Shown: in pieces, positions 1 through 7,410 of the stretch
Layout of the letters: the number at the start of each line of letters is the position of its first letter
Position numbering within the stretch: the stretch's first letter is position 1
NCBI RefSeq assembly: GCF_900111105.1
Contig: NZ_FOGC01000002.1
Coordinates: 248,001 to 312,000 of the forward strand
Source of the DNA: Rosenbergiella nectarea
Lineage (GTDB): Bacteria > Pseudomonadota > Gammaproteobacteria > Enterobacterales > Enterobacteriaceae
DNA length: 64,000 nucleotides
Direction of reading: 5' to 3'
Translations under genes and position numbers: made by a program
The notes under the pieces: generated by a model
What the model was told of the DNA's origin: nothing
Seen by the model: only the letters and a program-made list of their open reading frames with translations
Database searches by the model: none

Positions 1-370
1 AATCAAAGAGATGCAACTGGCACCCGATAACAGCATAGTCTTTACCAACTTTGTCGACTTCGATTCCAGTTGGGGTCACCGTCGAGATGTGCCAGGTTAT
101 GCCGGGGGCTTAGAGTTATTCGACCGTCGTCTACCGGAGCTGATGGCTCAAGTGAAGGAGGGGGATATCCTAATCCTTACGGCGGATCACGGTTGTGATC
201 CAACTTGGTCAGGGACGGACCATACCCGTGAACATATCCCAGTGTTGACCTATGGTCCAGGTGTGGAACCCGGATCCTTAGGTCAGCGTGAGACCTTTGC
301 CGATATCGGGCAAACCTTAGCGAAATTTTTTGAGCTAGAACTGATGCAATACGGTAAAGCATTATTTTAA
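1..370 (+). CDS. deoB: Phosphopentomutase, C-terminal part (cut by window start)
   Basis: Interconverts ribose-1-phosphate or deoxyribose-1-phosphate with the 5-phosphates in nucleoside catabolism. The frame is open from base 2 and ends at TAA 368-370, so only about the last 122 residues are present. They contain the metal-site signatures of the alkaline-phosphatase superfamily: TADHGCD and the DHTREHIP stretch, followed by the conserved end that discusses the ADIGQT motif. Upstream sequence is missing, so the start cannot be given. The next gene, deoD, follows after 53 bases in the order known from the enteric deoCABD operon, where both enzymes act in succession on nucleosides. Confidence 0.95.
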   Translation, partial: IKEMQLAPDNSIVFTNFVDFDSSWGHRRDVPGYAGGLELFDRRLPELMAQVKEGDILILTADHGCDPTWSGTDHTREHIPVLTYGPGVEPGSLGQRETFADIGQTLAKFFELELMQYGKALF

Positions 371-423
371 TATTGATCGGCTGGCTTATAAGCCCACCGA
401 TAACGTGAAAGGAAGAGATAAAG

Positions 424-1137
424 ATGGCTACTCCACATATTAATGCAGAAATGGGTGATTTCGCTGACGTCGTATTGATGCCAGGCGACCCGTTACGTGC
501 GAAGTTTATCGCAGAAAACTTCCTTGAAAATGCGGTAGAAGTAAACAATGTTCGCGGCATGCTGGGTTTTACCGGCACCTATAAAGGACGCAAAATTTCA
601 GTGATGGGACATGGAATGGGTATCCCATCTTGTTCAATCTATACGAAAGAGCTGATCACCGAGTTTGGTGTGAAGAAAATTATTCGCGTCGGCTCCTGCG
701 GTGCGGTATTACCACAGATTAAACTGCGTGATGTTGTGATTGGTCTTGGAGCCAGTACGGACTCAAAAGTGAACCGTATGCGCTTTAAAGATCACGACTT
801 TGCGGCCATAGCCGATTTCGATATGGTCAACAATGCCGTAACAGCGGCCAAGGCCTTGGGCATAGAGGCAAAAGTGGGGAATATCTTCTCTGCGGATCTG
901 TTTTACTCTCCTCAGCCTGAAATGTTTGACGTGATGGAAAAATATGGCATTTTAGGGGTGGAAATGGAAGCGGCCGGTATCTATGGGGTTGCGGCGGAAT
1001 TTGGTGCGAAAGCGTTGGCAATTTGCACGGTTTCAGACCATATCCGTACCCATGAGCAAACTACTGCTGAAGAGCGTCAAACCACCTTCAACGATATGAT
1101 TAAGATTGCTCTGGAATCCGTGTTACTGGGTGACTAA
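424..1137 (+). CDS. deoD: Purine nucleoside phosphorylase DeoD type
   Basis: Phosphorolytic cleavage of purine (deoxy)nucleosides to base and (deoxy)ribose-1-phosphate, the substrate of the DeoB mutase encoded just upstream. The protein has 237 residues; the E. coli enzyme has 239. Seen near the N terminus are the phosphate-site stretch MPGDPLRAK and the VRGMLGFTG segment. [15 protein letters not shown] and [11 protein letters not shown] (nucleoside-binding loop) follow, and SDHIRT carries the catalytic Asp. ATG 424 has a purine-rich GGAAGAGAT ribosome site. A strong hairpin terminator lies 30 bases after the stop, so deoD closes the operon. Confidence 0.98.
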   Translation: MATPHINAEMGDFADVVLMPGDPLRAKFIAENFLENAVEVNNVRGMLGFTGTYKGRKISVMGHGMGIPSCSIYTKELITEFGVKKIIRVGSCGAVLPQIKLRDVVIGLGASTDSKVNRMRFKDHDFAAIADFDMVNNAVTAAKALGIEAKVGNIFSADLFYSPQPEMFDVMEKYGILGVEMEAAGIYGVAAEFGAKALAICTVSDHIRTHEQTTAEERQTTFNDMIKIALESVLLGD

Positions 1138-1167
1138 TTCTCTAGCAAACCCCTATCATCGTTAGAC

Positions 1168-1197
1168 ATAAGAGCGCTTCTGGCGCTCTTATTTGTT
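1168..1197 (+). terminator. Rho-independent terminator after deoD
   Basis: A perfect 10-bp stem (1168-1177 with 1183-1192, arms ATAAGAGCGC and GCGCTCTTAT) with a five-base loop TTCTG is followed by TTGTT. It ends the deo transcript. Confidence 0.85.
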
Positions 1198-1306
1198 ATC
1201 AAATGACACACTTTATTTAGTCTCCGAAGCGAATGTTACTGGCGCTGAGGTTGAATCCCATTATTATAGGCGTTGAAATTTTGTGGCCCTCCAATAGTAG
1301 TTGTCG

Positions 1307-3289
1307 ATGAATCTGCGTAATTTTGAAACTGAAAAAAAATTATTTACCCGTCGAGCGCTGGTAGCGTTAGGCTTTGTCTGCCTTTGCTTTACCATTCTTG
1401 GTATCAATCTCTGGCATTTACAGATTCAGCAACACGCTTATTACCAAACACGCTCTAATGCCAACGATATCAAAATGATCCCCATTGCGCCCACGCGCGG
1501 GATGATTTATGACCGCAACGGTATCCCACTGGTTCAGAACGTCACGCAGTACGATCTTCAGTTAACGCCTTACAACATCAGCAATATGCAGGACACGTTG
1601 GATCAACTCGCGCCCATTATTGATCTTACGGCGGAAGATGTTGCAGATTTCAAAAAGCGCCTTAAATCGACAAGTCGCTACAAGCCGATTGTCGTAAAAG
1701 AAGAGTTGAGTGAGGAGGAGATTGCTCGCTTTTCTGTCAATGAATACCGTTTCCCCGGGGTGAGTATTAACTCGTTCCAAGATCGATTTTACCCTTATGG
1801 TGCCTCACTGGCGCATGTCGTGGGTTATGTGTCGAAAATCAACGACCGCGATGCTCAACGACTGAATGCAGAGGGCGTTGGAGAAAACTACGCCGCCGAC
1901 CATAATATCGGTAAGCAGGGCATTGAAGGATATTATGAATCAGCATTACACGGTAAAACCGGTTATCAAGAGGTTGAGGTGGATAACCACGGTCGCATAA
2001 TCCGTGTGTTGAATGAAGTTCCGCCGACAGCGGGAAAGAATATCTGGCTAACCCTGGATTTACATCTACAACAATATGTTGAAAGTCAGTTAGTCGGGCA
2101 GCGTGCAGCGGTATTAGTAGAAGACCCGCACGATGGCTCCGTTTTAGCGATGGTCTCAAGCCCCAGTTATGATCCAAACCCATTTGTTAAAGGGATAAGC
2201 TACCAGTCTTACAAACAACTCTTGCAAGATAAAGACTTGCCGCTAATTAACCGTGTAACCCAGGGGCTTTATCCTCCAGCCTCAACGGTAAAACCCTATA
2301 TGGCAATGTCTGCGCTGTTAAATAATGTCATCACGCCACAGACCAGTTTCTTTGGTGCGCCGACGTGGACGCTGCCCGGTACCGACCGCCGCTACCGTGA
2401 CTGGAAAAAAACCGGTCATGGAATGTTGAATGTCACGCGGGCAATTGAGGAGTCAGCAGATACCTTCTTCTATCAAGTCGCCTACATGATGGGTATCGAT
2501 CGAATACACCATATGTTGAGCCAATTTGGTTACGGCAAGTTATCCGGTATTGACCTCAATGAAGAGTATCGCGGTCTACTCCCGAGCCGCGAATGGAAAC
2601 TACAAGCACGTAAAAAAGCGTGGTACCAAGGTGATACTATCTCGGTCGGTATCGGACAAGGGTATTGGATTGCCACACCGATCCAAATGGAGAAGGCTCT
2701 AGTCACGCTATTGAATAACGGTAAAGTGATGCTCCCTCACTTACTGCAAAAACAACAATTGGGTAATCAAGTCGAGCCTTACAAGGCCCCGGAACAATTC
2801 ACTCAAGTGGGGGCGGCCGATTCTCCTTACTGGGGACTTGTGCGACGGGCGATGTTCGGTATGGCGAATGCCCCGAACGGGACAGGTTACAAATACTTCC
2901 ATACCGCTCCATATGGTATTGCGGCAAAAAGTGGAACCTCTCAGGTCTTTAGCTTGCGTCAAAACCAAGTCTATAATGCCAAAATGATCCCCGTGCGATT
3001 ACGTGACCATATTTTTTATACGGCATTTGCCCCGTTCGATGATCCTAAAGTCGCCGTGACCTTGATCTTGGAAAATGGCGGAAGTGATGGCGTTGTCGCG
3101 GCGCCGGTAATGCGCAAAATACTGGATCATATCATGTTGCCACATGACTCGGACGCGAGTTTAACTCCTGGTCAAGGCGTCCCCGCGATGCTCCCGGTAG
3201 AAAGCGCGCATCCGGGCGCAATTTTGGCGACGCCTACCGAGCCGGTCACCACTGCAACGCCGAAACCAGCGATAGCCCAGCCAAGATGA
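1307..3289 (+). CDS. Class B penicillin-binding protein, PBP2 (MrdA) type, probable paralogue
   Basis: A DD-transpeptidase that would crosslink peptidoglycan in the periplasm, anchored by one N-terminal helix (about residues 17-38). The whole length aligns with E. coli PBP2 (MrdA). The dimerisation domain contains PTRGMIYDRNG. The transpeptidase domain has ASTVK (active Ser near residue 326), the SAD variant of SxN near 383 and KSGT near 541. The Pro/Thr-rich tail after about residue 610 differs from MrdA. ATG 1307 is preferred; an in-frame TTG at 1301 is possible, and the ribosome site is weak. The gene stands alone between deoD and tRNA-Phe, not beside rlmH-rodA-rlpA as mrdA does, so it may be a second, specialised PBP2. 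Confidence 0.85.
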   Translation: MNLRNFETEKKLFTRRALVALGFVCLCFTILGINLWHLQIQQHAYYQTRSNANDIKMIPIAPTRGMIYDRNGIPLVQNVTQYDLQLTPYNISNMQDTLDQLAPIIDLTAEDVADFKKRLKSTSRYKPIVVKEELSEEEIARFSVNEYRFPGVSINSFQDRFYPYGASLAHVVGYVSKINDRDAQRLNAEGVGENYAADHNIGKQGIEGYYESALHGKTGYQEVEVDNHGRIIRVLNEVPPTAGKNIWLTLDLHLQQYVESQLVGQRAAVLVEDPHDGSVLAMVSSPSYDPNPFVKGISYQSYKQLLQDKDLPLINRVTQGLYPPASTVKPYMAMSALLNNVITPQTSFFGAPTWTLPGTDRRYRDWKKTGHGMLNVTRAIEESADTFFYQVAYMMGIDRIHHMLSQFGYGKLSGIDLNEEYRGLLPSREWKLQARKKAWYQGDTISVGIGQGYWIATPIQMEKALVTLLNNGKVMLPHLLQKQQLGNQVEPYKAPEQFTQVGAADSPYWGLVRRAMFGMANAPNGTGYKYFHTAPYGIAAKSGTSQVFSLRQNQVYNAKMIPVRLRDHIFYTAFAPFDDPKVAVTLILENGGSDGVVAAPVMRKILDHIMLPHDSDASLTPGQGVPAMLPVESAHPGAILATPTEPVTTATPKPAIAQPR

Positions 3290-3349
3290 GGGCAAACCCA
3301 ACAAGTTGTCGTAAAGTTGAGCAAACGGATTTAATTTTAAGAAAGAGTG

Positions 3350-3378
3350 TTGACGAGACAGCGTGAATAAGGTTTAAT
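3350..3378 (+). promoter_or_regulatory. Sigma-70 promoter of tRNA-Phe
   Basis: TTGACG at 3350-3355 and TTTAAT at 3373-3378 are separated by 17 bases. They are followed by a G+C-rich discriminator (GCGCCCC), as expected for a stable-RNA promoter under growth-rate and stringent control. Confidence 0.7.
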
Positions 3379-3388
3379 GCGCCCCGTT

Positions 3389-3464
3389 GCCCGAATAGCT
3401 CAGTCGGTAGAGCAGGGGATTGAAAATCCCCGTGTCCTTGGTTCGATTCCGAGTTCGGGCACCA
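3389..3464 (+). tRNA. tRNA-Phe (GAA)
   Basis: A 76-nt tRNA with encoded CCA. The acceptor arms GCCCGAA and TTCGGGC pair, the D arm reads TAGCTCAGTCGGTAGAGCA, the anticodon arm GGGGA-loop-TCCCC carries GAA at 3422-3424, and the T arm contains GGTTCGATTCC. It matches E. coli tRNA-Phe apart from a compensated change in the acceptor stem (A-T in place of G-C). Phe tRNA genes are frequent integration sites in enterics, and the long accessory block starts just downstream. Confidence 0.99.
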
Positions 3465-3471
3465 CTATTCA

Positions 3472-3500
3472 AAAGCCTCGCAGAAATGCGGGGCTTTGTC
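3472..3500 (+). terminator. Terminator after tRNA-Phe
   Basis: An 11-bp stem (3472-3482 with 3487-3497, one G-T pair) with a GAAA loop starts 7 bases after the CCA end and finishes in a short T run. Confidence 0.75.
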
Positions 3501-3551
3501 GTGTCTAGCCGTAGACCATCATCTAGTTCATCCACTCCCCCCTCGCAGTCA

Positions 3552-3610
3552 GCAGAGGATTAATGATTTCGCGTAAAATAAGGTCATACCCTCCAGCTTG
3601 CAGAGGATTA
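3552..3610 (+). repeat. Short direct repeat upstream of the riboswitch
   Basis: The 11-mer GCAGAGGATTA occurs at 3552-3562 and again at 3600-3610. The second copy overlaps the probable promoter of the crcB transcript. It may be chance or the footprint of a regulator. Confidence 0.35.
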
Positions 3611-3626
3611 TCCTATCCAGTATGCT
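3598..3626 (+). promoter_or_regulatory. Probable promoter of the crcB leader
   Basis: TTGCAG (3598-3603), a 17-base spacer and TATGCT (3621-3626) would start transcription near 3633. That is exactly where the fluoride aptamer begins, which supports both calls. The individual hexamers are only moderate matches. Confidence 0.45.
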
Positions 3627-3633
3627 CTGTAGC

Positions 3634-3690
3634 AAGGTGATGGTGTTCCACCTTTCCCAACTGCCAAGATTCCTTTGGATGATGACACCT
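3634..3690 (+). promoter_or_regulatory. Fluoride riboswitch (crcB motif)
   Basis: The aptamer has the architecture of the crcB motif. GGTG 3636-3639 pairs with CACC 3649-3652 to enclose GATGGTGTTCC. GGTGT 3642-3646 pairs over a distance with ACACC 3685-3689 as the pseudoknot. The conserved AACTGCC segment lies at 3659-3665, and a small helix CCAA/TTGG (3664-3667 with 3675-3678) precedes TGATGACACC. It lies about 200 bases upstream of crcB, whose product exports fluoride. The family is known to raise expression of the downstream exporter when fluoride binds. The form of the expression platform in 3691-3880 was not resolved. Confidence 0.88.
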
Positions 3691-3891
3691 GATATATAAC
3701 TTTATTCAAACTAGTGGCTTATATGTCAGGGTAAATAATGAAAAAAACAGTGCAGTTGTCCCCCTCTACTTGGTTTATATCCTCTTTCAAAACTCAATTC
3801 AGCATGGTGTGCCAGCTATTGTTAAATGTAGAAATAGCCCCTTCCTGCGTCGCTAACACACCGCATTCACGTTTTCGAGTTGGAGTATAAG

Positions 3892-4269
3892 ATGTTCAAA
3901 TCACTATTAGCCGTTATTGTCGGTGGCTCATTAGGCTGCATTATTCGTTGGTTATTAACACTAAGATTAAACAGCTTATTTCCTAATTTACCACCAGGAA
4001 CCTTAGTGGTTAATCTACTAGGCGGGTTTATTATTGGTGGGGCAACGGCATATTTTCTTCGTCAACCACAACTTGATCCTTACTGGAAAGTGCTCATCAC
4101 GACTGGGCTATGTGGCGGCATGACGACGTTCTCCACATTTTCTGTGGAAGTTTTTTCTCAGTTACAAGTTGGAAACTATCTGTGGGCAATAGGGTCAATA
4201 CTGGTACATGTATTGGGTTCATTGTTGATGACGGCATTAGGATTTTTAGTGGTAACAGCCATGAGTTAA
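3892..4269 (+). CDS. crcB: Fluoride ion exporter CrcB/Fluc
   Basis: A small inner-membrane fluoride channel that works as an antiparallel dimer. It has 125 residues and four predicted hydrophobic helices. The family signatures GGSLGCIIRW, PPGTLVVNLLGGFIIG and GLCGGMTTFSTFS are present; the last carries the Phe-box and Ser residues of the fluoride path. ATG 3892 is chosen over the upstream TTG 3880 because GGAG at 3882-3885 sits six bases before it. The fluoride riboswitch in the leader confirms the role. A glucosamine kinase gene follows after 72 bases and may share the transcript. Confidence 0.96.
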   Translation: MFKSLLAVIVGGSLGCIIRWLLTLRLNSLFPNLPPGTLVVNLLGGFIIGGATAYFLRQPQLDPYWKVLITTGLCGGMTTFSTFSVEVFSQLQVGNYLWAIGSILVHVLGSLLMTALGFLVVTAMS

Positions 4270-4341
4270 TATTCTACAAATTGAAATGGACTTAAATAAT
4301 GGATGTTTTTTCGTTAAAGGATATGTAGAGGGAAAGGTACG

Positions 4342-5208
4342 ATGACAAAGTACAGAATAGGGATTGATGGCGGCGGCACACATTGTCGCGGACGTTTAGT
4401 GGATAATCAAGGTAATCTCCTCGCTGAATGTAGCGGCGGTACCGGAAACGTTTATAGTCACTATGAATCAGCATTAAGTGAAATCGAAAAGGTTATCACA
4501 GAGCTTTATACCCTCGCAAATTTGACAGTGGATGAGTATGGTAATAGCGTCTTGGTAGCCGGTCTGGCAGGGGCAAATGTACCGAGTGTGATACAGCGGC
4601 TCACAGAATGGTGTATACCCAACTTACAACATAAAATTGTTTCAGATGTCGAGACAGCGTGTTTTGGAGCACATCAAGGAGAGGCGGGGGCAATATTCAT
4701 CTGCGGAACGGGAAGCCAAGGGGCAATATGGGACGGCCAGCGCTTTAAGCTTATGGGGGGCTGGGGATTTATGTTATCGGACCTTGCATCAGGGGCTAGC
4801 TTGGGGCAAAAAGCACTTCGCAGGGTACTTTTGGCGCATGAAGGTATTATCGAAAATAGTCCATGTATGAATCACATCATGAGCAGCTTTCAGGATAGCC
4901 CAGAGCAGATGCTACTGTGGACCCAAAAAGCGCAGCCCAGAGATTGGGCTCACTACGCGAAGGTCATTTTCGATTATGCAAAGCGAGATGATTGCAACGC
5001 ATTATGCTTAGTTAAACAGTGTGCGGCAGAAGCAGAAACAATGATCCAGGCCTTGATTCATACTTCGCGAAGCGATATCGCGCTATTCGGAGGTATTGCT
5101 GCGCCTATTACTCCTTGGCTATCTGATGAGATACGCGAGCGGTTAATCGAACCCAAAGGGGATGCTTTAGACGGGGCAATTTTGCTTGGTAAGCGATGGT
5201 GGGGCTAG
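4342..5208 (+). CDS. gspK: Glucosamine kinase, BadF/BadG ATPase family (GspK-like)
   Basis: Predicted cytoplasmic ATP-dependent kinase of D-glucosamine or N-acetylglucosamine. It has 288 residues and resembles Vibrio GspK along its length. Phosphate loop 1 reads GIDGGGTHCRGRLVD, the second phosphate motif is ICGTGSQG near residue 121, LASGASLG is the hinge, ALFGGIAAP is the adenosine motif, and the C-terminal DALDGAILL is typical. The ribosome site GAGGGAAAGG precedes ATG 4342. It may be co-transcribed with crcB and so fall under the fluoride riboswitch. No transporter or deacetylase for chitosugars lies next to it, so its physiological substrate is not fixed by context. Confidence 0.75.
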   Translation: MTKYRIGIDGGGTHCRGRLVDNQGNLLAECSGGTGNVYSHYESALSEIEKVITELYTLANLTVDEYGNSVLVAGLAGANVPSVIQRLTEWCIPNLQHKIVSDVETACFGAHQGEAGAIFICGTGSQGAIWDGQRFKLMGGWGFMLSDLASGASLGQKALRRVLLAHEGIIENSPCMNHIMSSFQDSPEQMLLWTQKAQPRDWAHYAKVIFDYAKRDDCNALCLVKQCAAEAETMIQALIHTSRSDIALFGGIAAPITPWLSDEIRERLIEPKGDALDGAILLGKRWWG

Positions 5209-5611
5209 GAATGATCTCAATTAGTGGTTTCGAAAATAAAAAGCAAGGTTGAATTTCACTCAATTGACCCTAAAAACAGTACCAAGATATAGATTATAGC
5301 CCCTTTTAAATCAATGATTTAGTCTAGCTGTGTCTCACTTGAGTAATTCGCCGATATAAAAAAATTGAAAAATTATGGGAAAAATTTAAGTGTAATTTCC
5401 TTAAATTGACTGAGTTATCATTAAGTTATTGTGAGTGTCTTTACATTCGGACTTATAAACTCCTATACTTGACAGAATAATAGCGAGAAATGCGTGACTG
5501 GTGGCATACTACACTTCAGCAATAAGCCACAGTTCTAGAATTCGTACAGTATTGGACTATACTTAACGCGTAGTGAGTTGTTTAGTTATACTCCAATGTA
5601 AGGAGGTTTAT
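5209..5611. other. AT-rich intergenic region
   Basis: 403 bases with no convincing ORF. It separates the crcB-gspK unit from the small biofilm-regulator genes. It contains two CTATACTT elements, at 5463-5470 and 5557-5564; the second is described as a promoter. No terminator was recognised after gspK. Confidence 0.5.
5556..5566 (+). promoter_or_regulatory. Sigma-S-like -10 element upstream of the YmgA-like gene
   Basis: ACTATACTTAA matches the extended -10 preferred by sigma-S (CTATACTTAA), with TATACT at 5558-5563 and no good -35. It would start a short leader about 45 bases before the TTG start at 5612. In E. coli the related genes depend on sigma-S. Confidence 0.5.
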
Positions 5612-5911
5612 TTGTATATTTCTGATGAAGTAAAGCGTAATGAATTGATTGGTGAAGTCACCATCCGCCTTATCTTCAACAGGGAAGAAGTCACCACGGA
5701 CAATTTAGTTAGTGAACTGAAGTCGATGGCCGAAAATGAAACTGATGAGGTCCGTTTGCTACTAATGCACGAGGTAAGACGCTGGCTACTCGGTTATTTA
5801 GGCTTAGGATGCTTAACACCGGAGCGAGCAGGGTGGTTGGATAAACTGGACTCTGTATCACTGAGATCACCGGCAGATTTACGATTGGTGGTTTCTCGCG
5901 ATGATGATTAA
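5612..5911 (+). CDS. Small YmgA/AriR-family protein (biofilm and acid-resistance regulator type)
   Basis: A 99-residue cytoplasmic helical protein. The stretch from residue 1 to about 55 (ISDEVKRNELIGEV through LLMHEVRRWLL) follows the pattern of E. coli YmgA: a first helix, an ITG/IGEV-type turn, then a second amphipathic helix ending in a charged pair. The C terminus is not shared. The start is taken as TTG 5612 because AAGGAGG at 5600-5606 lies five bases before it. The in-frame GTG 5573 would place that ribosome site inside the gene. It lies upstream of three relatives and has its own promoter and terminator, so it appears to be a separately regulated paralogue. Confidence 0.6.
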   Translation: MYISDEVKRNELIGEVTIRLIFNREEVTTDNLVSELKSMAENETDEVRLLLMHEVRRWLLGYLGLGCLTPERAGWLDKLDSVSLRSPADLRLVVSRDDD

Positions 5912-5922
5912 CCGTCACCATT

Positions 5923-5953
5923 AGGGCTTGCAAAGTCATTGCAGGCCCTTTTA
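5923..5953 (+). terminator. Terminator after the first YmgA-like gene
   Basis: An 11-bp stem (5923-5933 with 5939-5949, one G-T pair), loop AGTCA, then TTTAT. It separates this gene from the ycgZ group. Confidence 0.8.
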
Positions 5954-6018
5954 TCCTTCAAATGTCTCTTCTTTTGTAAAGAATCACTTAATACACCAAT
6001 TTAATTAATCTTATCTGT

Positions 6019-6037
6019 ACAATTGCAGCCAAATTGT
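6019..6037 (+). promoter_or_regulatory. Perfect dyad upstream of ycgZ, candidate operator
   Basis: ACAATT (6019-6024) and AATTGT (6032-6037) form an inverted repeat around a seven-base centre, 51 bases before the ycgZ start. In E. coli the ycgZ promoter is repressed by the MerR-type BluR protein, and MerR proteins bind dyads of this size. Assignment to BluR is inference. Confidence 0.4.
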
Positions 6038-6087
6038 TTATTTTGTAGGTAATAGTTAGGGTCCTATGAATAGACAAGGAGCTAGAA

Positions 6088-6333
6088 ATGCGTCAGCAGA
6101 GCAACGAATCTTTTCTTGCCAAGCAAAATAACTCTTTTTCAATGATTGAAAACTTATCTGATGATCAACTGATGGGTATGCTTATCGTTGAGCTACTCGA
6201 ATCAGGCAAAAGTCTTAATCGTAAAAGCATTTGTGCAAAGCTCATGAACTGTATAGAGCTTGCCGAAAATGATGACCAGATCAAACGCTATCAAGATTTG
6301 ATGCTAATGGTACTTGAAAGAGAATTGAACTAA
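6088..6333 (+). CDS. ycgZ: YcgZ-like two-component-connector-type small protein
   Basis: An 81-residue protein matching E. coli YcgZ (78 residues). It shares the core LSDDQLMGMLIVELLESGKSLNRKS-type helix and the segment RKSICAKLMNCIE, close to YcgZ RKSLCAKLLCRLE. In E. coli YcgZ, YmgA and AriR form the blue-light/BluR-controlled group that acts through the Rcs phosphorelay to raise colanic acid and lower curli. AAGGAG stands eight bases before ATG 6088. The stop overlaps the next start (TAATG), so translation is probably coupled. Confidence 0.8.
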   Translation: MRQQSNESFLAKQNNSFSMIENLSDDQLMGMLIVELLESGKSLNRKSICAKLMNCIELAENDDQIKRYQDLMLMVLERELN

Positions 6334-6626
6334 TGGTCAACGAGAGCGGCTTTACTCGAAAATGTATGGATGACATCATAGGAGAAGCCGTAATCACTTT
6401 GTTGAAGTCGGGTGGTGCGATAACGACTTCAACATTACTTAGCCAGTTAACGGATATGGCTAAAGTCTCTGCAAATCAGGAAAGGAAAGAGGCTTGTTTA
6501 CAATCTATAGTAGAGGTTAAACAAAGTATCTCTAAAAACTACCAAGCACGTAGTCAATTTCTTCGTAATCAAAGTTCGCTCTTCGAAAGCGGCAACAACT
6601 TACACCGCTATGACACTAAACATTGA
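6333..6626 (+). CDS. ymgA: YmgA-like small regulator
   Basis: A 97-residue helical protein in the place of ymgA in the ycgZ-ymgA-ariR order. The conserved core is DDIIGEAVITLLKSGGAITTSTLLSQLTDMA-like, equivalent to the YmgA segment with ITGQAVLQIL and SLQTLIKQL. Its start overlaps the ycgZ stop by one base, and its end overlaps the ariR start by 17 bases. The family is thought to act by protein-protein contact on the Rcs pathway. Sequence similarity is modest, so the symbol rests on both sequence and order. Confidence 0.65.
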   Translation: MVNESGFTRKCMDDIIGEAVITLLKSGGAITTSTLLSQLTDMAKVSANQERKEACLQSIVEVKQSISKNYQARSQFLRNQSSLFESGNNLHRYDTKH

Positions 6627-6936
6627 TCTTTTTTTAGGAGAAACACCTCCTAAGCCCTTAAACACGCTCACAGACTGTGCTGATTACCGTTTGATGAGTC
6701 GTCCAACCTTGGCGGTAGATTTTATTATAAATATTGACAATCGTTTTGAAAAAGAGAAAAGAATTCTAGGAAGAACTGTTAAAAAATTATTAGTGGAGAC
6801 GGGTGTAATTAGCAATAAGGCAATCATTATCAGTTTAGTTAGACAACTTGAGTTGTCTTATGATTTTGATAAAACGCTTATTCTACGCAATGCGCTTGAA
6901 ATCATTGTTGGTATCACACCAGACGATATTGTATAA
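6610..6936 (+). CDS. ariR: AriR (YmgB)-like biofilm and acid-resistance regulator
   Basis: 108 residues; E. coli AriR has 88. The C-terminal two thirds match it: a first helix EKRILGRTVKKLLVETG, a second helix around KAIIISLVRQLE, and the closing segment RNALEIIVGITPDDIV, nearly the AriR end RKTLEIVLRYTADDM. AriR is a dimeric all-helical protein linked to acid resistance and biofilm control. The N-terminal 35 residues are extra. The start at 6610 overlaps ymgA by 17 bases without a clear ribosome site, so ATG 6691 remains possible. A seven-base-stem hairpin (TTAGGAG/CTCCTAA) lies inside the early coding region. Confidence 0.75.
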   Translation: MTLNIDLFLGETPPKPLNTLTDCADYRLMSRPTLAVDFIINIDNRFEKEKRILGRTVKKLLVETGVISNKAIIISLVRQLELSYDFDKTLILRNALEIIVGITPDDIV

Positions 6937-7410
6937 ATATCATCAATCCATAATATTCCAATCTACCTCCCTCAGCAGCACATCCCCCTTGAACTATTTG
7001 ATTATCTATTACTTACCTAATGATTAGTTATGCTTGATCATGTAAAACTCCATTGTAAAAAGTAAGTTTTTAAATTTCATTGTTCAAATAAACTTTAAAT
7101 ATCGCTATTTTTGAAATAGCGATCTTTTATTTTTTTCAGTATTATTAAAAAATTATATTTGAATAGTGCAAGATAAAATATCTAGAGTAAAATATCGTTA
7201 TTCCACTTTTGCAATTAGGCATGTTTTACTAAATGCATTTTACAGCGTTTGAAAATCGATATACTATGTCGTGCAAAGCAAAGAACCAGTTAAATATAAG
7301 TTTTGTAGAAAATATTATTAGGCTCATATAATAAATTTTTACTTTATAACTATAATTCAAAATGATAGTTATGATGAATAATTAATAAAGTAATTTAATG
7401 GGTTGGTTAA
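6937..7410. other. AT-rich intergenic region before the glycan operon
   Basis: 474 bases without a credible gene. It holds the terminator of the upstream group (7101-7137) and a weak promoter for the glycan operon: TTTACA 7239-7244 and TATACT 7260-7265, spacer only 15. That promoter would give a leader of about 140 bases. No JUMPstart element (GGCGGTAG) was seen. Confidence 0.5.
7101..7137 (+). terminator. Strong terminator downstream of ariR
   Basis: A perfect 10-bp stem (ATCGCTATTT 7101-7110 with AAATAGCGAT 7114-7123), a three-base loop, and a tail CTTTTATTTTTTT. It stands 165 bases after the ariR stop and isolates the glycan operon. Confidence 0.85.

Noticed and set aside
3389-3464. Island attachment site at the tRNA-Phe 3' end
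   Set aside because: I looked for a second copy of the last bases of the tRNA (TTCGGGCACCA) in the accessory block and saw none, and no integrase gene is present. It cannot be called an att site.
5573-5611. GTG 5573 as start of the YmgA-like gene
   Set aside because: It would place the strong AAGGAGG site within the coding sequence. TTG 5612 is correctly spaced from that site and matches the family start.
7239-7265. Firm promoter for the glycan operon
   Set aside because: TTTACA and TATACT are present but spaced by only 15 bases. It is mentioned as weak and not listed as a feature of its own.
6937-7410. JUMPstart/ops element before the glycan operon
   Set aside because: No GGCGGTAG sequence was found on the coding strand in this leader.
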